Assembly (NCBI RefSeq): GCF_002798305.1
Contig: NZ_PCGR01000002.1
Location: 730,034-794,033, forward strand
Direction: 5' to 3'
From: Chryseomicrobium excrementi
GTDB taxonomy: Bacteria; Bacillota; Bacilli; Bacillales_A; Planococcaceae
DNA length: 64,000 bases
The notes under the pieces are model-generated. The model did not search any database and was not told the origin of the DNA. It saw nothing but the letters and a program-made list of their open reading frames with translations. The translations under genes and the position numbers were made by a program. Positions 18,231-25,472 of this stretch are shown here, one piece after another. The number at the start of each line of letters is the position of its first letter. Within the stretch, counting starts at the first letter, position 1.

Positions 18231-18701
18231 ATGGAATTAGATAAACATTTAGCGCTTTGGACCTTAGACAAACGGTCCATTTATGCTGTTGCAGGATGGT
18301 ACATACACCCTTTTAAGTCGATAATCCTTACTTCTGATGGACCCATCTATTCAGAATTGAAGCCAAGTGAAGTTATGCAGTTGTTCTGTGTGTTACATGG
18401 GGCGTCATACAAAGGAAGAGAAGAGGCGACACGAATATTAAGTAACTTTCGCTTCAATAAAAAAGTTCCCGTATTAATTGCTTCACCGGATATTGCCGCT
18501 TTTCCTACATGTTCTCCTTCGCATCTCGATTGTGTATGGATCTTTAATCAACCTATGTCGTTTGTGGAGATTTCGGAAACCAGAACCCTCATTATCTTTG
18601 GTGATGGTCAGCAATTGGAAGTAGCAGTCTCTATTTCTTTATTAGAAAAACAATGCAGCCGTATGTATAGTGTGATCGGCTATCAAATGAAGCAAAAATA
18701 G
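18231..18701 (+). CDS. ComK-family competence transcription factor (paralogue 1)
   Basis: 156 residues, shorter than the 192 of B. subtilis ComK. The ComK core is recognisable: LHGASYKGREEATR (compare FGSSYAGRKAGT), then KVPVLIASPDIAAFPTCSP with a Cys-Val-Trp-Ile match to ComK's QCGWI, and GDGQQLEVAVS near the end. ComK-family proteins bind AT-rich K-boxes and switch on DNA-uptake genes. Start ATG has GGAGGAG 8 nt upstream. Its own SigA promoter precedes it and a divergent sigma factor adjoins it. A second ComK homologue lies at 36022. Which is the active master regulator cannot be told. Confidence 0.75.
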   Translation: MELDKHLALWTLDKRSIYAVAGWYIHPFKSIILTSDGPIYSELKPSEVMQLFCVLHGASYKGREEATRILSNFRFNKKVPVLIASPDIAAFPTCSPSHLDCVWIFNQPMSFVEISETRTLIIFGDGQQLEVAVSISLLEKQCSRMYSVIGYQMKQK

Positions 18702-18702
18702 G

Positions 18703-18740
18703 AAAAGGCTCCCACCGCTAAAATAGCAGGGGAGCCTTTT
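18703..18740. terminator. Bidirectional terminator
   Basis: AAAAGGCTCCC pairs with GGGAGCCTTTT across a 16-nt loop. It lies between the convergent ComK-family and subtilisin genes. Confidence 0.88.
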
Positions 18741-18749
18741 GCTTAGTTC

Positions 18750-20066
18750 TTATTGTACACGAGCAAATCCGAAACCAGATGCATAGTCATCGCCAACTGC
18801 TGCACCACGACCACCTAAGATGTCGTTCGCTTTTGCACGGTTTTGTAAGTTTGTACGTAATTGAGCTGCAGTCCAAGATGGATTTTGAGCCCATACTTTT
18901 GCTGCTAAACCAGCCACGTGAGGAGAAGCCATAGATGTACCACTGATTGTGTTGTAGCCACCGTTGTTCCAAGTAGAATAGATAGCTGCACCTGGAGCTG
19001 AGATTTCTACGTCACCTACACCAATCACGTAGTCCCCATCAGTTGCCGTATATCCACGGGAAGAGAAGTCTGCTACACGTAATGTGCCATTTTCAAGACG
19101 GTTTTCAAGAGCTGCGACGGCAATGGCATTTTTAAGTGCGCCAGGGTATCCAATTGTACCAGCACGGTAACCTGAGTTTCCTGCTGCTGCAACCACTAAT
19201 ACACCTTTACCATATGCATAGTCTACTGCACTTGAGATTAAGCTGTTGTTTGCTGATGAACCTAAAGACATGTTGATTACTGTTTTTGTTCCAGTAGCAG
19301 AAGCTTGGTCTGCTGCATGGCGAATCGCAGCTGCGATATCATCCGAGTAACCTGAGCCGTCATCACCTAGTACTTTGTAAGCCCATAGATCTGAATCAGG
19401 AGCAACTCCGTAAACTCCAGCGCCGTCACTACCACCATCTGCAAGCGCAGAACCTGCAACGTGAGTTCCATGACCGTTTGCATCATTACACTGACCGTTT
19501 GTTAATCCAGCAGAAGTTGTGAAATCTTTACATTGTTCTACTGTGTTTACAAGGTCCAAGTGATTGACGTTAACGCCTGTGTCTAGAACCGCTACATTGA
19601 TTCCTGCTCCACCAGAAGTTGATGTCAAGCTGTTGTTGTTATAGATCGCTTTGATACCCCAAGGCACTTGTTGAGTAGGATATTCAGCAAGAGGTTGTAC
19701 TGTACCTGGTTTTTTCGCTGCACGTACATCCGCTGCTACTGTTACTTCATCAACTAGAGAAACTTTTAAGTTCTTGTTTTTCTGAAGAGCTGCAAATTGT
19801 TTCTCTGTCATTTCAGTAGTGAATGCATTTCCGTTTGAGAACTCCCAACGTTTGCCGTATTGTGCTTTAGCGGCATTTAATTGAGACTTCGATTGGCTCA
19901 TTGTAGAAACTCCTTGAGTAGAAGATGCTTCAATAAGAACACGAACCTTATCTCCAACGTTTGCATTTGCGTTTAGTTCTGCAGCCGAAGCTCCACCGAC
20001 AGTTCCTACCATAGAAATTGCTAACAAACCACTCATTACCAATGCTTTTGCTTTGTTCATTTTCAT
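18750..20066 (-). CDS. Secreted subtilisin-like serine protease
   Basis: 438 residues from the ATG at 20066, which has GGAGGAG 9 nt upstream; the ATG at 20087 would bury that site. Signal peptide of about 28 residues ending ASA, an inhibitor-I9 propeptide (about 40-115, RVLIEASSTQGVS onwards), and an S8 catalytic domain. The triad is visible: Asp162 in VAVLDTGVNVNH, His199 in GHGTHVAG, Ser378 in SGTSMASPH; the oxyanion Asn lies in VVAAAGNSG. Cys179 and Cys193 could form a disulfide. It is an extracellular alkaline-type protease. The adjacent divergent peptide-sensing regulator and the palindrome at 20251 suggest quorum control of this gene. Confidence 0.92.
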   Translation of the reverse strand: MKMNKAKALVMSGLLAISMVGTVGGASAAELNANANVGDKVRVLIEASSTQGVSTMSQSKSQLNAAKAQYGKRWEFSNGNAFTTEMTEKQFAALQKNKNLKVSLVDEVTVAADVRAAKKPGTVQPLAEYPTQQVPWGIKAIYNNNSLTSTSGGAGINVAVLDTGVNVNHLDLVNTVEQCKDFTTSAGLTNGQCNDANGHGTHVAGSALADGGSDGAGVYGVAPDSDLWAYKVLGDDGSGYSDDIAAAIRHAADQASATGTKTVINMSLGSSANNSLISSAVDYAYGKGVLVVAAAGNSGYRAGTIGYPGALKNAIAVAALENRLENGTLRVADFSSRGYTATDGDYVIGVGDVEISAPGAAIYSTWNNGGYNTISGTSMASPHVAGLAAKVWAQNPSWTAAQLRTNLQNRAKANDILGGRGAAVGDDYASGFGFARVQ

Positions 20067-20240
20067 CGATTTCTTCTCCTCCACCATTGTCTGATTGTTT
20101 GAGGTTCATGGGACTTTCGAAAATTGGGGATTAGAATTCCTACTATTCAACTGATGTCCAACCATCATTTGAATCAAGTCTAATCCGTTTTCTATGTACC
20201 ATCCGATCTCAAGTCGGCTGCGGTAAGCTGGATTATGTAT

Positions 20241-20282
20241 TGATAAGAAGTATGTTTTGCGCAGAACATAAAGCACTTATCA
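20241..20282. promoter_or_regulatory. Candidate operator: 20-bp near-palindrome inside a longer inverted repeat
   Basis: 20251-20270 (TATGTTTTGCGCAGAACATA) is symmetric at 18 of 20 positions. It is flanked by TGATAAG (20241) and CTTATCA (20276), offset by one base. It lies about 185 bp from the protease start and 250 bp from the regulator start. Its ends (TATG...CATA) recall the PlcR box of the B. cereus group. Confidence 0.55.
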
Positions 20283-20379
20283 TATCCAATACTTACAGAA
20301 TGTTTCCCATTCCCTTTGCAAAGGTTTTCGCGGGGGTGTTGCTAAATTGACTATATCATGGACAGAATATTTTGTTTAT

Positions 20380-20418
20380 TGGGAAAAATTAAAGGGGAAT
20401 GTACGTTCTCTTTTCCCA
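20380..20418. promoter_or_regulatory. Inverted repeat upstream of the regulator promoter
   Basis: TGGGAAAA (20380-20387) and TTTTCCCA (20411-20418) are exact inverted copies. Between them GAATGTACGTTC (20397-20408) is a 10/12 palindrome. They sit about 45-80 bp before the regulator's -35 and may be a regulator binding site. Confidence 0.4.
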
Positions 20419-20461
20419 ACATTTTCCGCTTATTCCCTGTCTATACATTCCATTATTTGTT

Positions 20462-20490
20462 TTGTTAATTCCGAAAATTTGTTCTAAAAT
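20462..20490 (+). promoter_or_regulatory. SigA promoter of the NprR-like regulator
   Basis: -35 TTGTTA, 17-bp spacer, -10 TAAAAT; the TTG start codon follows 30 nt later. Confidence 0.75.
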
Positions 20491-20520
20491 AGAAGGGAGC
20501 CGAGAGGAGGTAGAGGCAAG

Positions 20521-21738
20521 TTGAAGATAGGATCATTAATTAAGTTCCACCGAACAAAGCAAGGATTGACACAACAAACCCTTGCAGATGGAATCTGTTC
20601 CGTTCCTCATTTGAGTAAAATTGAGAACAATAGCAAAGAAGCTAATGAAGAGACGATACGCCTACTCTTAGAGCGCCTAAGCATAGATCTACAAGACGTA
20701 GAAAAGTTGGAAGAAGAGATTAAAGAACTTTTAAAGCAGTTTACTGATCAGATGTATTATTTGGAGAGAGAAGAAGTTCATAAATCCTATAAGGCCTTAC
20801 AAGAAAAAAAAGAACTGATTCCGTTCACTGAATATTTATATCTCTATGAATTATATAAAACTCGCTATTTTTTATTTACAAATGATTTAGATGAAGCTGA
20901 AAAACAACTGAAATGGTTAAGTGCACATAAACAGAACTTTTCCCAACAAGAGCAATATTTACATTTGTATGTTGGTGCTATAGCTTTAATATTAAGGGGG
21001 AAAATGGAAGAGGCCGACAAACAATTGGGCTATCTAATTGAAAATGCGGTACTTACTCCAGATTACATCGGAGAGTTGAATTACAACTTCTCTTTAGTGA
21101 AATCTAGTTTAAGTCAATATGGCCCCTCAATTTATTATGGGAAAAATGCACTGCAACAATTTAAAGAGGATTTTAATTTCATTCGTATAGTAAATACTCA
21201 AATGTTGTTGGCAGTCAACTATTCTCGAGCAAACATGTTTAATGAAGCGGAGGAGATCTACAAACATTTAATTCGTAATACTCGAATTCTTAAAATGACA
21301 AATCATCTACCTCGTATATTCCATAATATGGGTGATTTATATCATACAATGAGCGATTATGAGAAGTCATGTATGTATTTCGAAAAGGCGATGAGCCTGT
21401 TACCAGAAGAGTCTGAACTGTACATGTTGTGCTTATATAATAAAGCGATATCTGAAAGCCAGTTAAATAGACTCGAAATAAGTGAGGCTAACTTCGATCA
21501 ACTTTATCAAATTGCTTCGAAGTCTAAAATTCTTCATTATCAGCTCTTTGCAAAGTTTTATTCCCTTTATATTAATGATAAAGAGACTGATGCGATGGAA
21601 TATTTGGAGAATAAAATTCTTCCATATACAAAGAAGCATTCCGAACTAAAAGAATCTCATCATCATTTTGCTCATCTGCTCTCTGAATATTATAAAGAGC
21701 GAGGGCAATATGATAAAGCATTAGAATTAATAAATTAA
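20521..21738 (+). CDS. RRNPP-family (NprR/PlcR-like) peptide-sensing transcription regulator
   Basis: 405 residues from a TTG start with GAGGAGG 10 nt upstream. An N-terminal XRE-type helix-turn-helix (about 4-58: LIKFHRTKQGLTQQTLADGI, then PHLSKIEN) is followed by about nine tetratricopeptide-like helical pairs (about 95-405; for example IFHNMGDLYHTMSDYEKSCMYF-type repeats). This is the architecture and length of NprR and PlcR, cytosolic receptors for re-imported signal peptides. A 49-codon exported peptide gene starts 19 nt downstream, a divergent secreted protease lies upstream and an HTH-less paralogue follows. NprR of the B. cereus group likewise adjoins its peptide gene nprX and controls protease genes. 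Direct orthology is not proven. Confidence 0.88.
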   Translation: MKIGSLIKFHRTKQGLTQQTLADGICSVPHLSKIENNSKEANEETIRLLLERLSIDLQDVEKLEEEIKELLKQFTDQMYYLEREEVHKSYKALQEKKELIPFTEYLYLYELYKTRYFLFTNDLDEAEKQLKWLSAHKQNFSQQEQYLHLYVGAIALILRGKMEEADKQLGYLIENAVLTPDYIGELNYNFSLVKSSLSQYGPSIYYGKNALQQFKEDFNFIRIVNTQMLLAVNYSRANMFNEAEEIYKHLIRNTRILKMTNHLPRIFHNMGDLYHTMSDYEKSCMYFEKAMSLLPEESELYMLCLYNKAISESQLNRLEISEANFDQLYQIASKSKILHYQLFAKFYSLYINDKETDAMEYLENKILPYTKKHSELKESHHHFAHLLSEYYKERGQYDKALELIN

Positions 21739-21757
21739 ATTAAGAGGAGTGTTAATA

Positions 21758-21907
21758 ATGAAAAAAGGAATTTTTATTGGCGCATTATTGGCTTTTGCTT
21801 TATTTGCAACTATTTCACAAGACGTAACTATGTTATCAGCACCTGAATTTTTCTCACCATCGGGTTCTAAACCACCGACAATTCCAATTCTTCCACCAGT
21901 AGATTGA
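21758..21907 (+). CDS. Signal-peptide precursor (NprX-like pro-peptide)
   Basis: 49 residues, with AGAGGAG 8-10 nt upstream of the ATG. A Lys-Lys start and a hydrophobic stretch (IFIGALLAFALFATIS) form a secretion signal. The end, PSGSKPPTIPILPPVD, is short and rich in Pro. It contains Ser-Lys-Pro, the first residues of the NprX peptide SKPDIVG. Size, position directly after the regulator and strong terminator just after the stop are those of an RRNPP pheromone gene. The mature signal is probably a 5-10 residue fragment of the C-terminal 14 residues; which one is unknown. Confidence 0.82.
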   Translation: MKKGIFIGALLAFALFATISQDVTMLSAPEFFSPSGSKPPTIPILPPVD

Positions 21908-21911
21908 TTCT

Positions 21912-21935
21912 AAGAGGCCTTGGCCTCTTTTTTTT
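21912..21935 (+). terminator. Terminator of the regulator-peptide operon
   Basis: AAGAGGCC and GGCCTCTT, separated by TT, precede a run of T. Confidence 0.9.
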
Positions 21936-21979
21936 GTCTTCCTAAAGGCTAATTCGATAGAAAAAAGGAAAAATTTGCT

Positions 21980-22008
21980 TTGTGTCGATGACTATTTTCT
22001 ACTATTAT
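21980..22008 (+). promoter_or_regulatory. SigA-like promoter of the HTH-less paralogue
   Basis: -35 TTGTGT, 17-bp spacer, -10 TATTAT. The gene therefore seems to be transcribed apart from the regulator and peptide. Confidence 0.6.
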
Positions 22009-22036
22009 TAAAAGAAAACACAAAGTAGGCATGTAC

Positions 22037-23248
22037 ATGAACTATAAACAATACATTCTAGACGAACTGGATGCCCAGTCCCTCTATTATGATCCAAATG
22101 CGAATGCATATGTAAAGCTTACAAGTGATGAGGAATTGACTGAGAAAGAGCTTGAATTATTGCTTAAACGCATTGGTTACACCAAATCGATGATTGAGCA
22201 GAAGTTAAATCACATAAAAAATTTACTTAATTTACTTACGAAGCATTTGATCTATACAGATTATGATAAAGCAGAATTTGTCTATTCTGAAGTGACCGCA
22301 TACGACAGCTTTCTGCCCTATACAAAAAGTCATCGAATGGCGTTGTTACTAAAGATAAGGTTTCATATTGCTAAGTCTCAATTAGATAAAATTCCTCCAC
22401 TGCTTAGACAAGTGAAGAAATTGAAAAAACAATTTACACCTTTAGAAGAATTACTGTTTGAGTATCTTCTAGGTATACAAGAGATGCTTCAAGGGGATTT
22501 AGAATCAGCCAATACTCGTTTGAATCATGTGATTCAAAATACACCTTCACTATATGGATTTGAAGGAGAAGTCTATTATCACTTAAGTATAGTAAAGACT
22601 TATCTAGAAGAGCCGAGTCGAGCTATCTATTATGGTAAGAAGGCGCTTGATTATTTAAACCAACAGTATAATTACAAACGAATTCTTCATGCCCAAATGT
22701 CACTAGCCATCAATTGTGCTTATGCAAAAATTTATGAAGATGCAGCTGAATATTATGATCATTTATTACGTAATGCACAGTTGTTGAATCAGCAAGAACT
22801 AATTCCTCACATTTATCACAACATGGGCGATTTGTACTTTAAGATGGAGAGTTATTCAATGGCGCTTGCCTACTTTAACATGGCGGCGAATCATTTTTCA
22901 AAAGAGGATAGTCAGTTTGGTAGCTGTCTGTTCAATTTAGGATTAACTGAGCTTAAGCTCGGGAAAACTGAAGAAGCTAGAATTACATTTAATCGTTTAT
23001 ACGATGTTGCCGATAAGTTAAAACTAGAGAACTTTAAAATTTATGCGACGTATTATCATTACTATTTAACAGGTGATGAAGAAGAGGCGATGCGCTACTT
23101 AGAAGAAGTCTTATTGCCCTTCACGAATTCAACACCTACAGAGAAAACAGTGAATCTCATCTTCTCCGAGATGCTCGTCCGCTATTATAAAGAAAAAGGC
23201 GATTTTGAAAAAGCTTTTTCCTATATCACAGATGAAAAATATCAATAA
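22037..23248 (+). CDS. RRNPP-type TPR protein without a DNA-binding domain
   Basis: 403 residues from the ATG at 22037 (AGTAGG 7 nt upstream; the ATG at 22031 is too close). From about residue 40 to the end it aligns with the NprR-like neighbour: both have IYYGK.AL, then H.IYHNMGDLY/IFHNMGDLY, and a C-terminal YYKE(K/R)G repeat. The first 38 residues, where the neighbour has its helix-turn-helix, read QYILDELDAQSLYYDPNANA and have no HTH pattern. It probably arose by duplication and lost DNA binding. Possible roles are peptide sequestration, heterodimer formation or a Rap-like protein-protein function. Confidence 0.8.
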   Translation: MNYKQYILDELDAQSLYYDPNANAYVKLTSDEELTEKELELLLKRIGYTKSMIEQKLNHIKNLLNLLTKHLIYTDYDKAEFVYSEVTAYDSFLPYTKSHRMALLLKIRFHIAKSQLDKIPPLLRQVKKLKKQFTPLEELLFEYLLGIQEMLQGDLESANTRLNHVIQNTPSLYGFEGEVYYHLSIVKTYLEEPSRAIYYGKKALDYLNQQYNYKRILHAQMSLAINCAYAKIYEDAAEYYDHLLRNAQLLNQQELIPHIYHNMGDLYFKMESYSMALAYFNMAANHFSKEDSQFGSCLFNLGLTELKLGKTEEARITFNRLYDVADKLKLENFKIYATYYHYYLTGDEEEAMRYLEEVLLPFTNSTPTEKTVNLIFSEMLVRYYKEKGDFEKAFSYITDEKYQ

Positions 23249-23293
23249 AAAGATGCCACTACTGACCGACTTGGTCAGTAGTGGCATCTTTTT
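23247..23293. terminator. Bidirectional terminator
   Basis: A 21-bp perfect stem (AAAAAGATGCCACTACTGACC and its complement) with loop GACTT. It is shared by the TPR gene and the convergent STAS operon. Confidence 0.95.
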
Positions 23294-24044
23294 AGTTGAT
23301 TGCTTGCAGGGCTGCTGCAAGTTTAGCGTAGAATCGGATGGATGCGGGTTGAATTTGTAGGTCGTTCAATGCTTTTACCTGGGATGGGTGGAGTCCGGAA
23401 ACGATGATTTCTACTCCCATAATAGATGCAGCTCTGACGAACTCATCTACTCCTTGCCAATTGGACGAAGCAAAATCGATAGAAGCCGTGAAATCGATGA
23501 TAGCAATCTCCGTCTTTTCATCCATGAAATGCGTTAACAAACGAGTAAAAATTAGGGTCATCTGACCTGTATCAATAGAGCCAAAGATTGGCACCAATGA
23601 GACTCCTTCTCTGATCACAATAGCTGGCGCAGAGAGGTTTTGCATCTCAACAAGTAGAGACTGGACACGATCTTTCTCTTCAACAAGCTCATTATTTCTG
23701 ATAGACAGTTCAGCTTGTAATAAGCTCAGCTTTGAACTGACTAAGGAATACTGAGAAGATTTCGGGACGACTGTCACGATTCCATCTTCTTTCGTCCATG
23801 TGACAAAAAGGTCTACAAAATCCAGTTTCCCTTGTTTTTCTTGTAGGCTGATTTCTAAGGGAGTTCCTGTTGTCAGTGAAGGTAAAAATTTGGCTACCTT
23901 GGATTGACTGCCGCTATCCACGATGGAAAGAAAAGTTCGTGCCCAGCCATACTTATGCAAAAACGCGTCGGATGCGTCGATGATTTCAAACTCATGATTG
24001 ATAACGACAGCTGGTAAAGAAAAATCACGAAATCTTTTTCCCAT
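23292..24044 (-). CDS. PAS-STAS protein (RsbR-like)
   Basis: 250 residues from the ATG at 24044 (GGAGGG just upstream; the gene overlaps the previous one by 20 nt). A PAS-like sensor (about 8-105: PAVVINHEFEIIDASDAFLHKYG) leads through a coiled linker (LSLLQAELSIRNNELVEEKDR) to a C-terminal STAS domain (about 135-250: SAPAIVIREGVSLVPIFGSID, then IAIIDFTASIDF). PAS/sensor plus STAS is the RsbR/YtvA layout; those proteins form stressosomes and control SigB. The usual Thr phosphorylation site is not obvious: the matching segment reads DFTASIDFASSNW. It is the last gene of a four-gene operon with a B12 sensor. Confidence 0.8.
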   Translation of the reverse strand: MGKRFRDFSLPAVVINHEFEIIDASDAFLHKYGWARTFLSIVDSGSQSKVAKFLPSLTTGTPLEISLQEKQGKLDFVDLFVTWTKEDGIVTVVPKSSQYSLVSSKLSLLQAELSIRNNELVEEKDRVQSLLVEMQNLSAPAIVIREGVSLVPIFGSIDTGQMTLIFTRLLTHFMDEKTEIAIIDFTASIDFASSNWQGVDEFVRAASIMGVEIIVSGLHPSQVKALNDLQIQPASIRFYAKLAAALQAIN

Positions 24045-24669
24045 TCGGCCCTCCTTGTGTAATCCATTCCTCAAGTGCAGGTAGAGATGACATGATATGC
24101 ACATTTGACGGCAGGAGTGTATTTAAATCAAGCAATTCTGTAATTCTTCCACCAATCACAACAGGAAGAGTAGGATGATCTTCTTTTAATTTGAGTACGA
24201 GACTCTGGATCGCCATGATTCTATGAACTAAAGCCGCTGAAATAGCGATTACATCTGGATTCCATCGTTCAATGGCTTTTAGTGCATGCGTTTCTGGCAT
24301 GTTAGGGCCTAAGTAGCGAACGCGCCATCCGTGTTGTTTAAATACACTGCTAACCATTTTTAAACCGATGTAATGTTCCTCATCTTGAACACCCATTAGC
24401 AAAACCGTCTTTTCCTGTCGTTTTTCAGGTTGAATCTGAATATCAAGTTTAGAAAGAATAAAGTCACAGATAGCTGTCGCTAAATGTTCGTCTGCAACGG
24501 TTATTTCGTTGTTTTCCCATAGCTGCCCAATTCGCTGCATCGCTGGTGTTAATAAATCATTCATCATGTGATGCCTAGACGAGTGCGTTAATTCTTTCTC
24601 AATCAGCTGCATCGCTTGTTCTTCGTCTCCTTGCAGTAGCAGGGAAGCGAGCTGATCTATCTTGTTCAA
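24025..24669 (-). CDS. Stand-alone cobalamin-binding (CarH/LitR-type) sensor protein
   Basis: 214 residues; TTG start within the TTGA overlap with the upstream gene. A helical cap (about 5-80) carries Trp51, nine residues, Glu61-His62: the Wx9EH motif of CarH-type B12 photoreceptors. A Rossmann-like B12 domain (about 86-205) carries Glu97-x-His99-x-x-Gly102 (lower-ligand histidine) and VVIGGRI. There is no MerR DNA-binding domain. In CarH these residues bind adenosylcobalamin and light breaks the Co-C bond. Here the output would have to pass through a partner, most simply the PAS-STAS protein encoded next. A methyltransferase corrinoid role is less likely because no such enzymes are nearby. 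Confidence 0.85.
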   Translation of the reverse strand: MNKIDQLASLLLQGDEEQAMQLIEKELTHSSRHHMMNDLLTPAMQRIGQLWENNEITVADEHLATAICDFILSKLDIQIQPEKRQEKTVLLMGVQDEEHYIGLKMVSSVFKQHGWRVRYLGPNMPETHALKAIERWNPDVIAISAALVHRIMAIQSLVLKLKEDHPTLPVVIGGRITELLDLNTLLPSNVHIMSSLPALEEWITQGGPNGKKIS

Positions 24670-25031
24670 TTGACCGAACTCCTTTCTCTAACCACTTGCA
24701 TGCCATGTTCCAGACATTGATGCATGAACTCTCGTTGATGTTCATTTTGAACGTGAGGAAGGTGGTTGGCAAGACGTGAGTAATTGTCTTCAATTAAGTG
24801 TACAGGAACTTGTCTCGAAGATAAAACATCAATCAACCAGTTGGTGTATTTTTCAAAAACCGATAACGATTGCGTTAAAAAAGCGGTCTCCAAATAGTCG
24901 AGGTGGTGATAGTTGTCTTTTAACGTATTTTCCTTTCCGTGCTCTCCAAACTTCTCATGGAGCCAAGGGTTAGAGGAATAGATTTCTTCCGTTACTTGCT
25001 CCGCAATCTTATTTTTCCATTCAGTCGTCAT
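24666..25031 (-). CDS. Unknown small helical protein of the B12-STAS operon
   Basis: 121 residues, predicted all-helical, with many His and Trp (NPWLHEKFGEHGKEN, DNYHHLDYLETAF, HQCLEHGMQ). There is no signal peptide or membrane helix. It overlaps both neighbours by 4 nt (ATGA upstream, TTGA downstream), so it is translated with them and probably works with them. The family is not recognised. It could be a helical sensor or partner domain like those found at the N terminus of RsbR proteins, or a cofactor-handling protein; neither is shown. Confidence 0.7.
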   Translation of the reverse strand: MTTEWKNKIAEQVTEEIYSSNPWLHEKFGEHGKENTLKDNYHHLDYLETAFLTQSLSVFEKYTNWLIDVLSSRQVPVHLIEDNYSRLANHLPHVQNEHQREFMHQCLEHGMQVVRERSSVN

Positions 25032-25333
25032 GTCGCCACCACCTCATATTGATGAATTGTAGGAATTATTCCGGCAAGTTCTTGGTCCGGATAATGTTTT
25101 TCTAATTCGTGAATATCTTTAAACTGTTGGCTACGAACCCATTGTAAATAAGAAACTTTCGTGTCCCATTCCATATAGACACTGATTTCTCCCAACTTTT
25201 TCGCATTCTGAAGCAATTGAAAACGAAGGAATCCCGGTTGTTGATCAACTTTACGTGACCGTTTCTTGTAAATCTCGATCACTTCTTGTGCCTTTTCTGA
25301 AGGCACAACAAATGTTGAGGTAACTACATACAT
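25028..25333 (-). CDS. Antibiotic biosynthesis monooxygenase (ABM)-fold protein, heme-monooxygenase-like
   Basis: 101 residues forming one ferredoxin-like ABM domain: VVTSTFVVPSEKAQEVIEIY, GFLRFQLLQ, and WDTKVSYLQWVRSQQFKDIH. The last segment resembles the His-containing helix of IsdG/HmoA heme-degrading monooxygenases. It is the first gene of the operon, with AAAGGAGGG upstream and a promoter at 25364-25392. A heme or other tetrapyrrole link would fit the B12 protein two genes on, but substrate is unproven. Confidence 0.75.
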   Translation of the reverse strand: MYVVTSTFVVPSEKAQEVIEIYKKRSRKVDQQPGFLRFQLLQNAKKLGEISVYMEWDTKVSYLQWVRSQQFKDIHELEKHYPDQELAGIIPTIHQYEVVAT

Positions 25334-25363
25334 AGAGTGATACCCTCCTTTTCTGTATCCTAA

Positions 25364-25392
25364 AGTGTATCACTGTATAATTCGAATGTCGA
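25364..25392 (-). promoter_or_regulatory. Promoter of the ABM-B12-STAS operon
   Basis: On the minus strand: -35 TCGACA, 17-bp spacer, extended -10 TGATACACT. Confidence 0.6.
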
Positions 25393-25472
25393 AGGTTTTG
25401 GGGGGTGCAAGTTCCCGTTTTTTCAAATTTTCTGATACGATAAGTAAAAACCAGCAGAGTGGGGAATCAGCT

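Larger units (their letters stand above)
20067..20461. promoter_or_regulatory. Protease-regulator intergenic control region
   Basis: About 400 nt between the divergent subtilisin and NprR-like genes. It holds the 42-nt inverted repeat at 20241-20282, the TGGGAAAA/TTTTCCCA pair at 20380/20411 and, just downstream, the regulator's promoter. I could not assign a convincing SigA promoter for the protease on the minus strand. Confidence 0.6.

Noticed and set aside
22037-23248. Reading the second TPR protein as an intact HTH regulator like its neighbour
   Set aside because: Residues 1-38 lack the helix-turn-helix spacing and conserved residues seen in the neighbour.
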